Origin: Paenibacillus sp. JDR-2
GTDB taxonomy: Bacteria > Bacillota > Bacilli > Paenibacillales > Paenibacillaceae
Direction: 5' to 3'
NCBI RefSeq assembly: GCF_000023585.1
Contig: NC_012914.1
Location: forward strand, 1,374,501-1,438,500
DNA: 64,000 bases
Of the stretch, positions 62,791 to 64,000 are shown one piece after another. Under the pieces are notes generated by a model that was not told the origin of the DNA, did not search any database, and saw only the letters and a list, made by a program, of their open reading frames with translations. Every line of letters begins with the position of its first letter. The stretch's first letter is position 1. The translations under genes were made by a program, and so were the position numbers.

Positions 62791-63828
62791 ATGCCGCGAC
62801 CAAAAAAAATATCCATGCAAACGATCGCCGATAAGCTGGGCATATCCCGCAATGCGGTTTCATTGGCGCTTTCTAATAAGAAAGGAATCGGAGAAGAGCT
62901 GAGGCAGCAAATTATCCAGACGGCCCATGAGGTTGGATATCCGCTGAATGACGGGCAATCCTCCGTTAGCTCACCCGTTCTTGTGCTCGTACCGGAACGA
63001 ATTTTGAGCCATGAGGACAACGAGCATTTTTTGTTTTATCACGATTTGATCTGGGGATTGGACAGCCGGCTTCAGGAGGAAGGCTATAGCGCGGTTCTTG
63101 TAAGAATCAGCATTGCCCAGGAAGAGGAGCGAATCCTCCCCGAGCTGGTTCAGCATATCGACTATCAGGGGATTATCGCTTTTGGCATATTGGACAAGGA
63201 TTATATCTTGAAAGTGCAGCAGACCCTTACAAAGCCAATGCTGCTGTTTGATTCCTATTACCGGGACATGGAGGCGTCCGCCGTTACTTCGGCTAATATC
63301 GAGGGGGCAAGCTTTGCGGTCAACTCATTAATTGAAGCGGGTCACAAGCGAATCGGCTGTATTGCGCCGGTTAACCTGACGACCAGTCATGAGGAGCGGT
63401 GGTTTGGTTTTACGAAGGCCATGCTGGAAAATAACCTCCATCCCGACTTCTCCTTATGCCTGCTGGAGTCGGAAGGCTTTGACCGGACGCTAGAGGAATT
63501 GTCGGCTTATTGCGACCGGTTCGGGGAGGGAGAACACCCGACGGCTGTTTTTTGCGGAAATGACCGGATTGCTCTTTTGCTCATGAAAGAGCTGGATAAA
63601 CGGGGCATGCAGGTGCCCGGCGATGTATCGGTTATCGGGTTTGACGGGCTTGCCATGTCCGCGGAGACGAATCCTCCGTTAACGACTATGGCGGTTAATA
63701 AAAAAGCGCTGTGCACCGCAGCGGTCGAGGTGCTCGGTCAAATACTCCGGCAGCCCGATAGTCCCGCTGTGCGCTGCAGTGTCGCGCCTGTTCTTCGTAT
63801 GGGAGGCTCTGTCAGAAGTCTGGCATGA
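62791..63828 (+). CDS. LacI-family transcriptional regulator
   Basis: 345 residues, ATG behind GAGGAAG. The N-terminal helix-turn-helix reads TIADKLGISRNAVSLALSNK (about 11-30). The periplasmic-binding-protein-like sensor (about 65-340) has the F-C-G-N-D-R-I-A and V-S-V-I-G-F-D-G segments typical of the family. Divergent from manA, the probable target along with the fructokinase gene. Effector unknown. Confidence 0.94.
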   Translation: MPRPKKISMQTIADKLGISRNAVSLALSNKKGIGEELRQQIIQTAHEVGYPLNDGQSSVSSPVLVLVPERILSHEDNEHFLFYHDLIWGLDSRLQEEGYSAVLVRISIAQEEERILPELVQHIDYQGIIAFGILDKDYILKVQQTLTKPMLLFDSYYRDMEASAVTSANIEGASFAVNSLIEAGHKRIGCIAPVNLTTSHEERWFGFTKAMLENNLHPDFSLCLLESEGFDRTLEELSAYCDRFGEGEHPTAVFCGNDRIALLLMKELDKRGMQVPGDVSVIGFDGLAMSAETNPPLTTMAVNKKALCTAAVEVLGQILRQPDSPAVRCSVAPVLRMGGSVRSLA

Positions 63829-63840
63829 GCTTTTTTTTGT

Positions 63841-64000
63841 TTACATGCTTGCTCCGCTGTTACGCTCGAACGCGACGATCCACTCGCCTTGCGTTGCGGC
63901 ATAGCCGGTATCGCCTTCTACAACAAGGCCGTACAGATTTTTCACATCCAGGAACTCCTGGCGCTCGCCGCTCACGAACTCCAAAGTGATGTAATAATAA
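63841..64000 (-). CDS. DUF2500-like protein, C-terminal end (start outside window)
   Basis: On the minus strand a frame is open from the window edge to TAA at 63843-63841, giving 53 residues: Y-Y-I-T-L-E-F, then a G-E-R-Q-E-F-L-D-V stretch, V-E-G-D-T-G-Y, and W-I-V-A-F-E-R near the end. This order of strands matches the C-terminal half of DUF2500 membrane-anchored proteins. Convergent with the LacI gene. Confidence 0.7.
   Translation of the reverse strand, partial: YYYITLEFVSGERQEFLDVKNLYGLVVEGDTGYAATQGEWIVAFERNSGASM

Overview
The window looks like a chromosomal carbohydrate-utilisation region of a Paenibacillus-like Firmicute. The signs are YesM/YesN-type two-component systems, LplB/LplC-type sugar permeases that have no ATPase gene of their own, S-layer-homology (SLH) surface proteins, frequent TTG/GTG starts behind strong AGGAGG ribosome sites, and Bacillus-type control sites (cre, a XylR-type operator, HxlR). 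No rRNA, tRNA, CRISPR array, phage or insertion sequence was seen.

Layout. 1-2.3 kb: end of a methyltransferase, a GH43 arabinofuranosidase/xylosidase, a DUF2663 (YpbF-like) membrane protein with an apparent ATA start, and an HPr-like protein. 2.4-10.2 kb: a YesN-type regulator, a GH38 alpha-mannosidase (opposite strand), a YesM-type kinase and a solute-binding lipoprotein with no permease. 10.4-17.5 kb: a second kinase/regulator pair followed by a complete LplB-LplC-binding-protein operon. 17.6-21.5 kb: a Gfo/Idh/MocA dehydrogenase, divergent from an AraC regulator coupled to a GH35 beta-galactosidase. 21.6-29.3 kb: two tandem paralogous secreted beta-helix proteins, the second carrying a CBM9-like domain and three SLH domains. 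29.4-31.6 kb: an AT-rich patch with an unknown membrane protein, then a MATE exporter. 31.6-41.4 kb: a long hairpin element, a second transporter operon, and a 1979-residue SLH protein with two pectate-lyase-like helices. 41.5-47.7 kb: another Gfo/Idh/MocA dehydrogenase, a GH3 glucosidase with a PA14 insert, a ManD/RspA-type dehydratase and an NAD-dependent epimerase/dehydrogenase. 47.7-52.2 kb: a third transporter operon with its AraC regulator. 52.3-55.4 kb: a GH8 xylo-oligosaccharide hydrolase and an FGGY pentulokinase, divergent around a XylR-type operator, each carrying an apparent single-base frameshift. 55.4-57.3 kb: hxlB-hxlA (formaldehyde fixation) and hxlR. 57.3-60.6 kb: a chemoreceptor and three small proteins. 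60.6-64 kb: a ROK fructokinase and manA separated by three tandem 71-72-bp repeats, a divergent LacI regulator, and the end of a DUF2500 protein.

The genes fit a surface-to-cytoplasm polysaccharide programme. SLH-anchored and secreted beta-helix proteins would act on a plant-type polysaccharide at the wall. Three lipoprotein-dependent ABC importers, presumably energised by a shared MsmX-type ATPase elsewhere, would bring in oligosaccharides. GH43, GH38, GH35, GH3 and GH8 enzymes, none with a visible signal peptide, would cut them inside the cell. Dehydrogenases, a dehydratase, sugar kinases and phosphomannose isomerase would feed central metabolism. The most informative signals are regulatory: a 19-bp box placed at the same distance from two -10 elements in the first sensor locus, and an AAAACCACA box 30-32 nt upstream of -10-like elements at up to four promoters. 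At the protein level, one SLH protein seems to have one carbohydrate-binding-like domain inserted inside another.
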